Assembly (NCBI GenBank): GCA_933822405.4
Contig: CAKOGP040001914.1
Location: 1 to 64,000 of the forward strand
Length of the DNA: 64,000 nucleotides
DNA from: Cylindrotheca closterium
Taxonomy: Eukaryota; Bacillariophyta; Bacillariophyceae; Bacillariales; Bacillariaceae
Direction of reading: 5' to 3'
Below are positions 40,352-50,008 of this stretch, piece after piece. Position 1 is the stretch's first letter. The number at the start of each line of letters is the position of its first letter. The notes under the pieces were generated by a model, which searched no databases, was not told the origin of the DNA, and saw only the letters and a program-made list of their open reading frames with translations. Position numbers and translations under genes: made by a program.

Positions 40352-41397
40352 ATCTTCGCGACGACTACCTGATGAATGGCCCCGATTTCCCCCACGAACG
40401 CCGTGTCGCTACCTTTGCCCTTTATACAGTGGCTCTCGCCACCGGCCGCACCCTCCAAGGCCAATACATCAAATCTGCAACTATCAAACAATACCTCCAT
40501 GCAGCTGCCTCCTTTATCTGCCTTTTCACTGGTCGTGATCCCCGCTACAACAACCCAAGCGATACCAAAATGTCCCCAGATATCCACGCCACCCTTGCTG
40601 AAGTCGAACGCCACGAAAAGGTCCCAAACAAACTCGAGCCTTACACCCTCGACATGCAACAACACCTCGAGCAACACAACCTTGACACCAAAGCCCACCA
40701 CGACGGCATTTGGAAAACCTGCGAAGATTGGAACAGTATCGGCCTTCTCGATGGCCACCGTTTATCTGAGTACGCCCAAACCTCCACTAACAAGAATATC
40801 GGTGACCAAGCTACATTCGACGGCATTTCCATTGCATTCTGTGTTGAAGATGTCACTTGCTTTGACAAATTCAAACGTAAAGTATCCATTGAAGAATTCC
40901 TTCAGAATCCGGACCGTGTTTGGCGCATCAAAATGCGTTTTTCCCACCAGAAGAATGGCAACCATGGCGAAGAAAAACTTTTCATCCGCAGCGAAAAGTC
41001 TCCACTCCGTTGTTATATCCGCCGGATGCACTCCATCCTTTCCCGCTTTGACCGTTTGATTGGTATCAAAACTACCAATGTCCCACTTGCAGTTTACCAA
41101 GATGGCGCCCGCGTCCTCTTCCTCCATGATGCCGAAATCACCCGCGTCATGCGCCACGTCGCTTGTTCGCTCTACAACCTAGACCCGCAACAAGACAAGA
41201 TAAAGTATTCTTCCCACTCCATCCGAGTTGGAGCTTGCGTCCTCCTCCACACATCAGGAGCGACAACTGACCAGATCAAATTCCTCCTCCGATGGAAATC
41301 CGACGCTTTCATGGCATACCTGCGCAACGTCGCCCACCTCTGCATGCAACAAAATGATGCAATCACCATGATTGATGCAACCACATTTCTTATATAA
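40189..41397 (+). CDS. tyrosine recombinase of the YR retrotransposon (ORF3)
   Basis: 402 residues. An N-terminal helical (SAM-like) core-binding part precedes the catalytic domain with Arg191 (GHRLSEYA), His343-x-x-Arg346 (SHSIRVGA), Trp369 and the nucleophile Tyr377 (RWKSDAFMAYLRN). All residues of the R-H-R-Y set are present, so the enzyme looks active. Such recombinases integrate the circular DNA copy of DIRS-type elements. The coding overlap with ORF2 (40189-40351) is real on this frame's side, since SKAGAADDPRKFGTLRSRR is in the N-terminal domain; translation may need re-initiation or frameshift. Confidence 0.88.
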   Translation: MDEKLRLFPAKSRTLLRPALLSILQSKAGAADDPRKFGTLRSRRLHFLKFCYDMNLRDDYLMNGPDFPHERRVATFALYTVALATGRTLQGQYIKSATIKQYLHAAASFICLFTGRDPRYNNPSDTKMSPDIHATLAEVERHEKVPNKLEPYTLDMQQHLEQHNLDTKAHHDGIWKTCEDWNSIGLLDGHRLSEYAQTSTNKNIGDQATFDGISIAFCVEDVTCFDKFKRKVSIEEFLQNPDRVWRIKMRFSHQKNGNHGEEKLFIRSEKSPLRCYIRRMHSILSRFDRLIGIKTTNVPLAVYQDGARVLFLHDAEITRVMRHVACSLYNLDPQQDKIKYSSHSIRVGACVLLHTSGATTDQIKFLLRWKSDAFMAYLRNVAHLCMQQNDAITMIDATTFLI

Positions 41398-41573
41398 CTC
41401 AACTTGCTACCTTTATGCAACATTACCTCTCTATTCCTCTAGTCTGATGCTCTGACCATCGACAACTTTTCCTTCTCCCTCCTTCTTTTTTTCTTTTTCC
41501 CACTCCATGCACTCGCCTGTGTATTGGCCCTTTCTTCCGTTTCCTCCGGAAGCGATTGCATACCATTCCTTGG

Positions 41574-41855
41574 CCTGATTTATCTCTTCTGCACCAAATG
41601 CTCGGTACCATTACGGTCCCAAATTTGTGTCACGACTGAGTCCATTGAGTCGAATCTTCGATTCCCGTTTCAAATCCGGTCCCTAATTCTAGTTACCAAG
41701 CTTACGATGCCAAACCCACACCTCTTACTTACGTACCGTATGGAGGACTGGCATAATCCCGTTTGGTACAATTCGTAGTATGCAATCATCCTAGGCCAAT
41801 CACGCTAAACATCGAGTCATGAAGTGGAGGCGGCGCCTGGTAATCCGTAGGATTA
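41574..41855 (+). repeat. split direct repeat B1
   Basis: 282 bases, starting CCTGATTTATCTC and ending CCGTAGGATTA, directly abutting A2. Matches B2 except C versus A near 41603. Confidence 0.85.
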
Positions 41856-42092
41856 TGATCAGGCAAGACGGTAGACGGACTGGCACGAGAAGATATCTGT
41901 CTTCACGCCAACAGTCATGTTGTCAGTCGCTTAAGCGAAGTAACGGTAATTATTGGACGAAATTTCGGGGACGATCGGCATGGCAAACGAAGGCGTGGCA
42001 GAAACATTCTTTCTGCCAAGTGCAAGATGAGACGATGAAGAGCTAAGGAACCATGATCTTCTGAAGCAATTCAGAATGATTATATCTTTTTT
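41856..42092 (+). repeat. split direct repeat A2
   Basis: Exact copy of A1 at 34134-34370, 7722 bases downstream, including the palindrome and hairpin. Confidence 0.85.
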
Positions 42093-42112
42093 TCCCACCA
42101 TCCCACCCGGTT

Positions 42113-42394
42113 CCTGATTTATCTCTTCTGCACCAAATGCTAGGTACCATTACGGTCCCAAATTTGTGTCACGACTGAGTCCATTGAGTCGAATCTTCGA
42201 TTCCCGTTTCAAATCCGGTCCCTAATTCTAGTTACCAAGCTTACGATGCCAAACCCACACCTCTTACTTACGTACCGTATGGAGGACTGGCATAATCCCG
42301 TTTGGTACAATTCGTAGTATGCAATCATCCTAGGCCAATCACGCTAAACATCGAGTCATGAAGTGGAGGCGGCGCCTGGTAATCCGTAGGATTA
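42113..42394 (+). repeat. split direct repeat B2
   Basis: Second copy of B1. It is separated from A2 by 20 bases (42093-42112) and followed directly by host sequence GTCAAGTTCC that is also found before the third symporter gene. Confidence 0.85.
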
Positions 42395-42461
42395 GTCAAG
42401 TTCCATAAAAACCGAAAACAACGACTGGTTTGCAAAACGCCTCTTTTAAATTGGAATCAGA

Positions 42462-44219
42462 ATGGCTTACAACGTATCTGAAGAAGGCGCATATGCGGTC
42501 CTCTTCACCGTTCTTTGTTTGTTTGCGCTAATTGCCTTTGCCTCGGCTGATTTCTTTGGCAAATGCCTTGGAAACGCAAACAATCTTTTCGTCTTGAAAC
42601 AAGATGACGAAGAAGGAACTGTCGATGAAGACGGCAAGCACGTCAACAACAATCGCAAGGCCGATTTCTTCTTGTCCGCAAGAGATTCCGCGCCTGCTTC
42701 TGCCATTGCTTTGTCTTACTTTGCCTCTGGAATGGGTGCTTGGGTGTTGTATGGACCCGCCGAAATGGGAGCCAACGCACAAATTGGTTGGCTCGGTGTG
42801 ATTGGATACGCCTTTGCTTCTTCCGCCCCTGCCGTTGTTGTGTTTACAATTGGACCTTTGATCAAGGAACGCTGCTTGGATAAGTCGTTCAATGTTACTG
42901 ACTTTGGACGACAACGTTACGGACGTACAATGCAATTTACGATTGCTGTCTTCAGCATCTTTTACATGTTTGTCTACATGGTGGCCGAGTACACTTCTAT
43001 TTCCAACATTTATGGAAGCTTTGTTACCAATCCAGTCTACGAGTTTGATCCAATGACTGTTTCCGTCGCCATTGGTGTCATTACTATCTTGTACACCTCT
43101 GTTGGTGGACTTCCCGCTTCCATCATCACCGACAAGTTCCAAGGCATCATGGTTGGTCTTCTTGTCATTATGCTTCTTTTTGCCGTGAGCGTCCACCCCG
43201 AAAACCAGCTCACTGTAGAACAATGGGGCAAGGCTTCCAACTGGACTGTTGAAGGATTGATGGCTGGTATCACTCTGTTCATCGCCGTCTTGAGCGCCGA
43301 AATGTTCAACTTGGGAACCTGGCAACGTGTTTGGTCCGCCAAGAGCGAGTCCGATATGAAGAAAGGATTCATTGGTGGATCCGTCCTCATTTTCTTGCTG
43401 ATGATGTTCTTTGGCATCATGGCCATGATTGCCTACGCACAAGACCCTGTCGCATACGATACTTGGACTAAGTTTTCATTCTTGTCGTTTTTCGACCTCT
43501 TGGCACCCTTGGCTCCTGCTTGGCACATTATCACCCTAATCTTGGTGACTTCACTTGCTGCCAGCAGTGTCGACACCTTGCAAAACGCACTCATGTCCAG
43601 TTTCTCGTCCGACTTGATCCGTTTGCAAAAGCACTATGGATTCAACGAGGAGGCTCCCAAGTGGATTGCCCGCGTGTTGATTCTACTTCTCAATATCCCC
43701 GCCATCTACTTGGGTGCAAAAGCATATGATGTCCTGTCGCTATTCTTGATTGCCGATTTGGTCTGCGCTTGTGCCGTGCTTCCCGTCTTCTTTGGATTAA
43801 TGACCGAAGACAAGGGACCCATTGCTGCCCCAACCGAGTTGGGTGCCTTTTTGGGTACTGTTTGCGGAATCTTCACAGTCGTTGTCATTGGTGTCGTCGT
43901 GGAAGCTGAAGGTGGTCTCTTTGATTACTTTTGGTTGGAAAATGATGCCATTTGCGCCCTCTGTGGATCCAAAACCATGATTACGTTTATTGTCACTCCC
44001 ATCTCAGCTGGATTCTTCTGCTTGTTCTTCTCCAAGTTGGATGTCTTGATCCGTGGAGAAGAATCTGCCCGCAAGCCCATGCTTACATTTGCTGGTGAGA
44101 TCCCCGAAGACGAGAAGCTCGATGAGGACAACAATAAAGATGATGATAACAATAAGGAAGAGGAAGCCGCCAAGGAACCCAAGCAGGAACCCGTTGAGGA
44201 AACTGCTGCTGGAGTCTAG
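42462..44219 (+). CDS. sodium:solute symporter family protein, tandem copy 1
   Basis: 585 residues with about 13 membrane segments in the LeuT-fold/SSS pattern: FLSARDSAPASAIALSYFA in the first core helices, GAWVLYGPAEMG, MVAEYTSISNIY, GGLPASIITDKFQGIM (the SSS family signature region), WQRVWSAKS, and a charged tail with DEDNNKDDDNNK. SSS proteins bring in a solute with sodium or protons; the substrate (urea, sugars, amino acids or others) cannot be told. It differs from copies 2 and 3 mostly in the middle (e.g. SSDLIRLQKHYGFNE, LENDAICALCG). Its natural promoter has been split by the YR retrotransposon, leaving only 67 bases of native sequence before the ATG. Confidence 0.88.
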   Translation: MAYNVSEEGAYAVLFTVLCLFALIAFASADFFGKCLGNANNLFVLKQDDEEGTVDEDGKHVNNNRKADFFLSARDSAPASAIALSYFASGMGAWVLYGPAEMGANAQIGWLGVIGYAFASSAPAVVVFTIGPLIKERCLDKSFNVTDFGRQRYGRTMQFTIAVFSIFYMFVYMVAEYTSISNIYGSFVTNPVYEFDPMTVSVAIGVITILYTSVGGLPASIITDKFQGIMVGLLVIMLLFAVSVHPENQLTVEQWGKASNWTVEGLMAGITLFIAVLSAEMFNLGTWQRVWSAKSESDMKKGFIGGSVLIFLLMMFFGIMAMIAYAQDPVAYDTWTKFSFLSFFDLLAPLAPAWHIITLILVTSLAASSVDTLQNALMSSFSSDLIRLQKHYGFNEEAPKWIARVLILLLNIPAIYLGAKAYDVLSLFLIADLVCACAVLPVFFGLMTEDKGPIAAPTELGAFLGTVCGIFTVVVIGVVVEAEGGLFDYFWLENDAICALCGSKTMITFIVTPISAGFFCLFFSKLDVLIRGEESARKPMLTFAGEIPEDEKLDEDNNKDDDNNKEEEAAKEPKQEPVEETAAGV

Positions 44220-45029
44220 GTCGCTGTCCCCCTTATTATTTTGTGAAAGTTTGAAAAAGACTGTGTCAGTTGCGGGTGCTTACGCTCATTCCGAGTGTGG
44301 CTGAGAATGACCAAAAAACTAAACCGTTGGAACCTGATCGTGGTAATTCATGCGAGAGGGAAACCTGACTCTTTTTCTTTGTGATGAAAGTACATGTGAA
44401 AAAGGTTTCGATGCCATTTTCTGGATTTATGTTGTAGTATGTTGTTGATCTGAGAACATTCGATTGTTTTTGGAACCGACGTGCGATAGCGTAAATAACA
44501 ACTAGAAAGAAGTTTCGAACCACAACAAAGCAGTAGAGCTCATGGCTAGATAGGCGCATCAGATGTCGTCCCTGAAGTAGACAAACTATTCAGCACATCA
44601 AAACAGTAAGTACCACTTACTCAGGGGACTGCCCTGTGTCAGGGACGTACAGCGTACAGTACCACCGTTGTGTCTCCGATCGTTCAAACGGATCATTGCA
44701 AGACAGTAAACACTGTTGCACGTTCTTCAGCTCGAAACCCTTGTGGATACGTACACGTGTAAACGTATCTACTACGAGTACCGAAAAATGAGCTCGCCTT
44801 CGTTCTTGGACGCGTGTTTATGTGACGCACTAAACACCAACCTCACGTTTCGAGATCTTATCCTACGAAAGCTTTGGTACTTTTCTACGAGAGAAGTCCT
44901 GTCCATCAGCATGTGACGCCTTCTATCACAAAACTTTTTGGATATCTTTCAGCAGAGTTTTTCTCATCAAGTCACCAAAACATCGAGTTGATAGCAAAAA
45001 GCGACAATTATATTGGAATTGGAATTAGT
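44220..45029. other. conserved 3' flank of copy 1 and promoter of copy 2
   Basis: 44220-44520 is nearly identical to the sequence after copies 2 and 3, so the 3' flank was duplicated with the gene. Promoter block 2 is at 44794-44820, 236 bases before the next ATG. Confidence 0.65.
44794..44820 (+). promoter_or_regulatory. conserved symporter promoter block, copy 2
   Basis: Same 27-base block as at 33968 and 47345, followed by GTGACGCACTAAACACCAACC, which is shared with copy 3. Confidence 0.6.
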
Positions 45030-46787
45030 ATGGCGTACAACGTATCTGAGGAAGCTGCATATGCCGTCCTCTTCACCGTTCTTTGTTTGTTTGCGCTCAT
45101 TGCCTTTGCCTCGGCTGATTTCTTTGGCAAATGCCTTGGAAAAGCCAACAATCTATTTATCTTGAAACAAGGTGACGAAGAAGGAACTGTCGACGAAGAC
45201 AACAACCAGGTCAATACCAATCGCAAGGCTGATTTCTTCTTGTCCGCAAGAGATTCAGCTCCTGCTTCTGCCATTGCTTTATCTTACTTTGCCACTGGAA
45301 TGGGTGCTTGGGTGTTGTATGGACCCGCCGAAATGGGAGCCAACGCACAAATTGGTTGGCTAGGTGTGATTGGATACGCTCTTGCTTCTTCTGCTCCTGC
45401 CGTCGTTGTCTGCACAATTGGCCCCATGATCAAGGAACGCTGCTTGGACAAGTCGTTCAATATTACTGACTTTGGACGACAACGTTACGGACGTACAATG
45501 CAATTTACCATTGCTATTTTCAGCATCTTTTTCATGTTCATCTACATGGTGGCCGAGTACACTTCCATTTCCAACATTTATGGGAGCTTCGTCACCAACC
45601 CCATCTACGAGTTTGATCCAACAACTGTCTCTGTTGCTATCGGTGTCATTACCATCTTGTACACCTCTGTTGGTGGACTTCCCGCTTCCATCATCACCGA
45701 CAAGTTCCAAGGCATCATGATTGGGCTTCTGGTCCTTATGCTTCTCTTCGCTGTGGGCGTCCACCCCGAAAACCAGCTCACTGTAGAACAATGGGGCAAG
45801 GCTTCCAACTGGACTGTTGACGGATTGATGGCTGGTATCACTCTTTTCATCGCCGTCTTGAGCGCATCGATGTTCAACTTGGGAATCTGGCAGCGTGTTT
45901 GGTCTGCCAAGAGTGACGCTGATATGAAAAAAGGATTCATTGGTGCATCTATTCTTATCTTCTTGCTCATGATGTTCTTTGGCATCATGGCCATGATTGC
46001 CTACGCACAGGACCCTGTCGCATACGATACTTGGACTAAATTTTCATTCTTGTCGTTTTTCGACCTCCTGGCGCCGCTGGCTCCTGCTTGGCATATTATC
46101 ACACTCATCTTGGTGACTTCACTTGCTGCCAGCAGTGTCGACACCTTGCAAAACGCACTCATGTCCAGTTTCTCGACCGACTTGATTCGCTTGCAAAAGA
46201 GTCACGGGTTTAGCGAAGAAGCTCCCAAGTGGATCGCCCGCGTGTTGATTCTACTTCTCAATATCCCCGCTATCTATCTGGGCGCCAAGGCCTACGATGT
46301 TTTGTCTCTCTTCTTGGTTGCCGATTTGGTCTGCGCTTGTGCCGTGCTTCCCGTTTTTCTTGGTTTGATGACCGAAGACAGGGGACCCATTGCTGCTCCG
46401 ACCGAGTTGGGTGCCTTTTTGGGTACTGTTTGCGGAATCTTCACGGTCGTTATCATTGGTGTCGTCGTGGAAGCTGAAGGCGGTCTCTTTGAGTACTTTT
46501 GGTTGGAAAATGGTGCTATCTGCCCCCTCTGTGGATCCAAAACCATGATTACGTTCATTGTCACTCCCATCTCAGCTGGATTCTTCTGCTTGTTCTTCTC
46601 CAAGTTGGATGTCTTGATCCGTGGAGAAGAATCTGCCCGCAAGCCCATGCTAACATTTGCTGGTGAGATCCCCGAAGACGAGAAGCTCGACGAGGACAAC
46701 AATAAAGATGATGATAACAATAAGGAAGAGGAAGCCGCCAAGGAACCCAAGCAGGAACCCGTTGAGGAAACTGCTGCTGGAGTCTAG
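45030..46787 (+). CDS. sodium:solute symporter family protein, tandem copy 2
   Basis: 585 residues, same topology and signatures as copy 1 (GAWVLYGPAEMG, GGLPASIITDKFQ, WQRVWSAKS). The ATG at 45030 aligns with those of the other two copies; an in-frame codon further upstream only adds promoter sequence. It differs by ISNIYGSFVTNPIYEFDPTT, NLGIWQRV and a GASILIF stretch. From about 46165 to beyond the stop the DNA is indistinguishable by eye from copy 3, whereas the first two-thirds differ, a pattern that fits gene conversion. The start-to-start distance is 2568 bases from copy 1. Confidence 0.88.
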   Translation: MAYNVSEEAAYAVLFTVLCLFALIAFASADFFGKCLGKANNLFILKQGDEEGTVDEDNNQVNTNRKADFFLSARDSAPASAIALSYFATGMGAWVLYGPAEMGANAQIGWLGVIGYALASSAPAVVVCTIGPMIKERCLDKSFNITDFGRQRYGRTMQFTIAIFSIFFMFIYMVAEYTSISNIYGSFVTNPIYEFDPTTVSVAIGVITILYTSVGGLPASIITDKFQGIMIGLLVLMLLFAVGVHPENQLTVEQWGKASNWTVDGLMAGITLFIAVLSASMFNLGIWQRVWSAKSDADMKKGFIGASILIFLLMMFFGIMAMIAYAQDPVAYDTWTKFSFLSFFDLLAPLAPAWHIITLILVTSLAASSVDTLQNALMSSFSTDLIRLQKSHGFSEEAPKWIARVLILLLNIPAIYLGAKAYDVLSLFLVADLVCACAVLPVFLGLMTEDRGPIAAPTELGAFLGTVCGIFTVVIIGVVVEAEGGLFEYFWLENGAICPLCGSKTMITFIVTPISAGFFCLFFSKLDVLIRGEESARKPMLTFAGEIPEDEKLDEDNNKDDDNNKEEEAAKEPKQEPVEETAAGV

Positions 46788-47601
46788 GTCGCTGTCCCCC
46801 TTATTATTTTGTGAAAGTTTGAAAAAGACTGTGTCAGTTGCGGGTGCTTACGCTCATTCCGAGTGTGGCTGAGAATGACCAAAAAACTAAACCGTTGGAA
46901 CCTGATCGTGGTAATTCATGCGAGAGGGAAACCTGACTCTTTTTCTTTGTGATGAAAGTATATGTGAAAAAGGTTTCGATACCGTTTTCTGGATTTATGT
47001 TGTAGTATGTTGTTGATCTGAGAACATCCGATTGTTTTTGGAACCGACGTGCAATAGCAGTATAAATAACAACTAGAAAGAAGTTTCGAACCACAACGAA
47101 GCAGTAGAATAGATGGCTCGACCCATCAGAAGTTACTGAAGTAGACAATCTATTCGGCACATCAAAACAGTACGGTACCGGTGCGTCGGTGCTTGCCTGG
47201 ACCCTGGTCCAGATTAAGTTGTTCAGTATACGGATCATTGCAAGACAGTAGACAGTGTTGCACGTTCTTCAGCTGGAAATCCAAACCCTTGGGGACGCGT
47301 ACCGGTACTACGAGTAACAGGTACGGTACCACTGAAAAATGAGCTCGCCTTCGTTCTTGGACGCGTGTTTCTGTGACGCACTAAACACCAACCCCACGTT
47401 TCGAGATCTTATCCTACGAAAGCTTTGGTACTGGTAAACGTGTACCAGGTACTTCTCTACAAGAGGAGCCCTGTCCATCGAAATGTGATCAGAAAATCTT
47501 TTGGATATCTTTTATCAGAGTTTTTCTCATCAAGTCCACAAAAAACAAAAAACAACGACTGGTTAGCAAAAAGCCACAATTAAATTGGAATTGGTATTAG
47601 T
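46788..47601. other. conserved 3' flank of copy 2 and promoter of copy 3
   Basis: The first 300 bases match the flanks of copies 1 and 3. Several GTACCGGTA words (about 47171, 47300) and promoter block 3 follow. The promoter has an insert of about 25 bases around GGTAAACGTGTACCAGGTAC relative to copy 2. Confidence 0.6.
47345..47371 (+). promoter_or_regulatory. conserved symporter promoter block, copy 3
   Basis: Third copy of the 27-base block, 257 bases upstream of the ATG at 47602. Confidence 0.6.
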
Positions 47602-49359
47602 ATGGCCTTCAACGTATCTGAGGAAGCTGCATATGCCGTCCTCTTCACCGTTCTTTGTTTGTTTGCGCTCATTGCCTTTGCCTCGGCTGATTTCTTTGGC
47701 AAATGCCTTGGAAACGCAAACAATCTCTTCGTCTTGAAACAAGGTGACGAAGAAGGAACTGTCGATGAAGACGGCCAGCACGTCAACAACAATCGCAAGA
47801 CAGATTTCTTCTTGTCCGCAAGAGATTCAGCTCCTGCCTCTGCCATTACTTTATCTTACTTTGCCTCTGGAATGGGTGCTTGGGTGTTGTATGGACCTGC
47901 CCAAATGGGAGCCAACGCACAAATTGGTTGGCTCGGTGTGATTGGATATGCCTTTGCTTCTTCCGCACCTGCCGTTGTTGTGTTTACAATTGGCCCCATG
48001 ATCAAGGAACGCTGCTTGGAAAAGTCTTTCAATGTTACTGACTTTGGACGTCAACGTTATGGACGTACAATGCAATTTACCATTGCTATTTTCAGCATCT
48101 TTTACATGTTCATTTACATCGTGGCCGAGTACACTTCCATTTCCAACATTTATGGAAGCTTCGTCACCAACCCCATCTACGAGTTTGATCCAACAACTGT
48201 CTCTGTTGCTATCGGTGTCATTACTATCTTGTACACCTCTGTTGGTGGACTTCCCGCTTCCATCATCACCGACAAGTTCCAAGGAATCATGATTGGGCTT
48301 CTGGTCCTTATGCTTCTCTTCGCTGTGAGTGTTCACCCCGAAAACCAGCTCACTGTAGAACAATGGGGCAAGGCTTCCAACTGGACTGTTGACGGATTGA
48401 TGGCTGCTGTCACTCTTTTTCTAGCTGTTTTGAGCGCATCGATGTTCAACTTGGGAACATGGCAGCGTGTTTGGTCTGCCAAGAGTGACGCTGATATGAA
48501 AAAAGGATTCATTGGTGGATCCGTCCTAATCTTCGTGCTCATGATGTTCTTTGGCACTATGGGCATGATTGGCTACGCACAGGACCCTGTCGCATACGAT
48601 ACTTTGACCAAGTTTTCATTCTTGTCGTTTTTCGACCTCTTGGCACCCTTGGCTCCTGCTTGGCATATTATCACACTCATCTTGGTGACTTCACTTACCG
48701 CCAGCAGTATTGATACCTTACAAAACGCACTCATGTCCAGTTTCTCGACCGACTTGATTCGCTTGCAAAAGAGTCACGGGTTTAGCGAAGAAGCTCCCAA
48801 GTGGATCGCCCGCGTGTTGATTCTACTTCTCAATATCCCCGCTATCTATCTGGGCGCCAAGGCCTACGATGTTTTGTCTCTCTTCTTGGTTGCCGATTTG
48901 GTCTGCGCTTGTGCCGTGCTTCCCGTTTTTCTTGGTTTGATGACCGAAGACAGGGGACCCATTGCTGCTCCGACCGAGTTGGGTGCCTTTTTGGGTACTG
49001 TTTGCGGAATCTTCACGGTCGTTATCATTGGTGTCGTCGTGGAAGCTGAAGGCGGTCTCTTTGAGTACTTTTGGTTGGAAAATGGTGCTATCTGCCCCCT
49101 CTGTGGATCCAAAACCATGATTACGTTCATTGTCACTCCCATCTCAGCTGGATTCTTCTGCTTGTTCTTCTCCAAGTTGGATGTCTTGATCCGTGGAGAA
49201 GAATCTGCCCGCAAGCCCATGCTAACATTTGCTGGTGAGATCCCCGAAGACGAGAAGCTCGACGAGGACAACAATAAAGATGATGATAACAATAAGGAAG
49301 AGGAAGCCGCCAAGGAACCCAAGCAGGAACCCGTTGAGGAAACTGCTGCTGGAGTCTAG
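47602..49359 (+). CDS. sodium:solute symporter family protein, tandem copy 3
   Basis: 585 residues, with start MAFNVSEEAA. It is like copy 2 but with distinct changes: GPAQMG in place of GPAEMG, AAVTLFLAVLS, FGTMGMIGYAQ and TSLTASSIDTLQ. These fall in membrane helices that in SSS proteins line the substrate path, so substrate range may differ. The C-terminal third and 3' flank are the same as copy 2. Start-to-start distance from copy 2 is 2572 bases. There are no introns in any copy. Confidence 0.88.
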   Translation: MAFNVSEEAAYAVLFTVLCLFALIAFASADFFGKCLGNANNLFVLKQGDEEGTVDEDGQHVNNNRKTDFFLSARDSAPASAITLSYFASGMGAWVLYGPAQMGANAQIGWLGVIGYAFASSAPAVVVFTIGPMIKERCLEKSFNVTDFGRQRYGRTMQFTIAIFSIFYMFIYIVAEYTSISNIYGSFVTNPIYEFDPTTVSVAIGVITILYTSVGGLPASIITDKFQGIMIGLLVLMLLFAVSVHPENQLTVEQWGKASNWTVDGLMAAVTLFLAVLSASMFNLGTWQRVWSAKSDADMKKGFIGGSVLIFVLMMFFGTMGMIGYAQDPVAYDTLTKFSFLSFFDLLAPLAPAWHIITLILVTSLTASSIDTLQNALMSSFSTDLIRLQKSHGFSEEAPKWIARVLILLLNIPAIYLGAKAYDVLSLFLVADLVCACAVLPVFLGLMTEDRGPIAAPTELGAFLGTVCGIFTVVIIGVVVEAEGGLFEYFWLENGAICPLCGSKTMITFIVTPISAGFFCLFFSKLDVLIRGEESARKPMLTFAGEIPEDEKLDEDNNKDDDNNKEEEAAKEPKQEPVEETAAGV

Positions 49360-50008
49360 GTCGCTGTCCCCCTTATTATTTTGTGAAAGTTTGAAAAAGA
49401 CTGTGTCAGTTGCGGGTGCTTACGCTCATTCCGAGTGTGGCTGAGAATGACCAAAAAACTAAACCGTTGGAACCTGATCGTGGTAATTCATGCGAGAGGG
49501 AAACCTGACTCTTTTTCTTTGTGATGAAAGTATATGTGAAAAAGGTTTCGATGCCATTTTCTGGATTTATGTTGTAGTATGTTGTTGATCTGAGAACATT
49601 CGATTGCTTTTGGAACCGACGTGCAATAGCAGTATAAATAACAACTAGAAAGAAGTTTCGAACCACAACGCATGGCTAGACCAAGAGTATAGCGCGTCAA
49701 ACGTCTGCCTGAAGTAGACATACTATTCAACATATCAATGAGTGAATAACTTCTCCATCATGGCGAAAGTAATTTTCGAAACGAAGCATTATAACGTACG
49801 ATGCTAGAGTGAGTGTCTTGGAATTGGATGTTGGATGCATCAATCCAATGACAATGACAATGATCACATTTTTCGTTGTTTGTGATTTGCATTTGACAAA
49901 TCGAACTTCCGTCTGCACTGCTTCCGGTATCGCGTGACCAACGCGCAGTCGGGATGAATTTTCACCAACCGAAATGTGTGTATTTCTTTCACAAAATCAA
50001 TCGAAACA
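49360..50008. other. 3' flank of copy 3 and upstream region of HAS1
   Basis: 49360-49670 repeats the flank of copies 1 and 2; homology ends near ACCACAACG(C) at about 49671. The remainder shows no gene. Confidence 0.6.

Larger units (their letters stand above)
34134..42394 (+). mobile_element. Ngaro/PAT-like tyrosine-recombinase (DIRS-order) retrotransposon, apparently complete
   Basis: The 8.26-kb element has three long ORFs on the plus strand (gag-like 35206-37422, RT-RNase H 37508-40351, tyrosine recombinase 40189-41397) and split direct repeats: A1 (34134-34370) at the left; B1 (41574-41855), A2 (41856-42092) and B2 (42113-42394) at the right. The A1-ORFs-B1-A2-B2 plan is that of Ngaro/PAT-type elements, which insert through a circular intermediate by recombinase, not integrase, and make no target-site duplication; none is seen. 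No methyltransferase domain is found, as in Ngaro. A1 and A2 look identical, B1/B2 differ at one base, and no ORF is broken, so insertion was recent. Exact ends are uncertain by a few bases because GGATT occurs on both sides. Confidence 0.88.

Noticed and set aside
41630..41680. Possible tRNA T-arm (TCGAATCTTCGATTCCCG) in repeat B1
   Set aside because: No acceptor or anticodon stem can be folded around it; it is a local palindrome of the retrotransposon repeat.
41819..42046. 75-codon frame in repeat A2 (also present in A1)
   Set aside because: Its existence in both A repeats follows from their identity. The translation is basic low-information sequence, and the DNA holds palindromes expected of a cis-acting site.
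42528..43442. Long minus-strand frames opposite the symporter genes
   Set aside because: They recur in all three tandem copies as shadows of the conserved plus-strand coding sequence and have no domain of their own.
44874..45029. 52-codon upstream extension of symporter copy 2
   Set aside because: The sequence is the promoter block conserved with copy 3, where the frame is not open; the ATG at 45030 aligns with the other copies.
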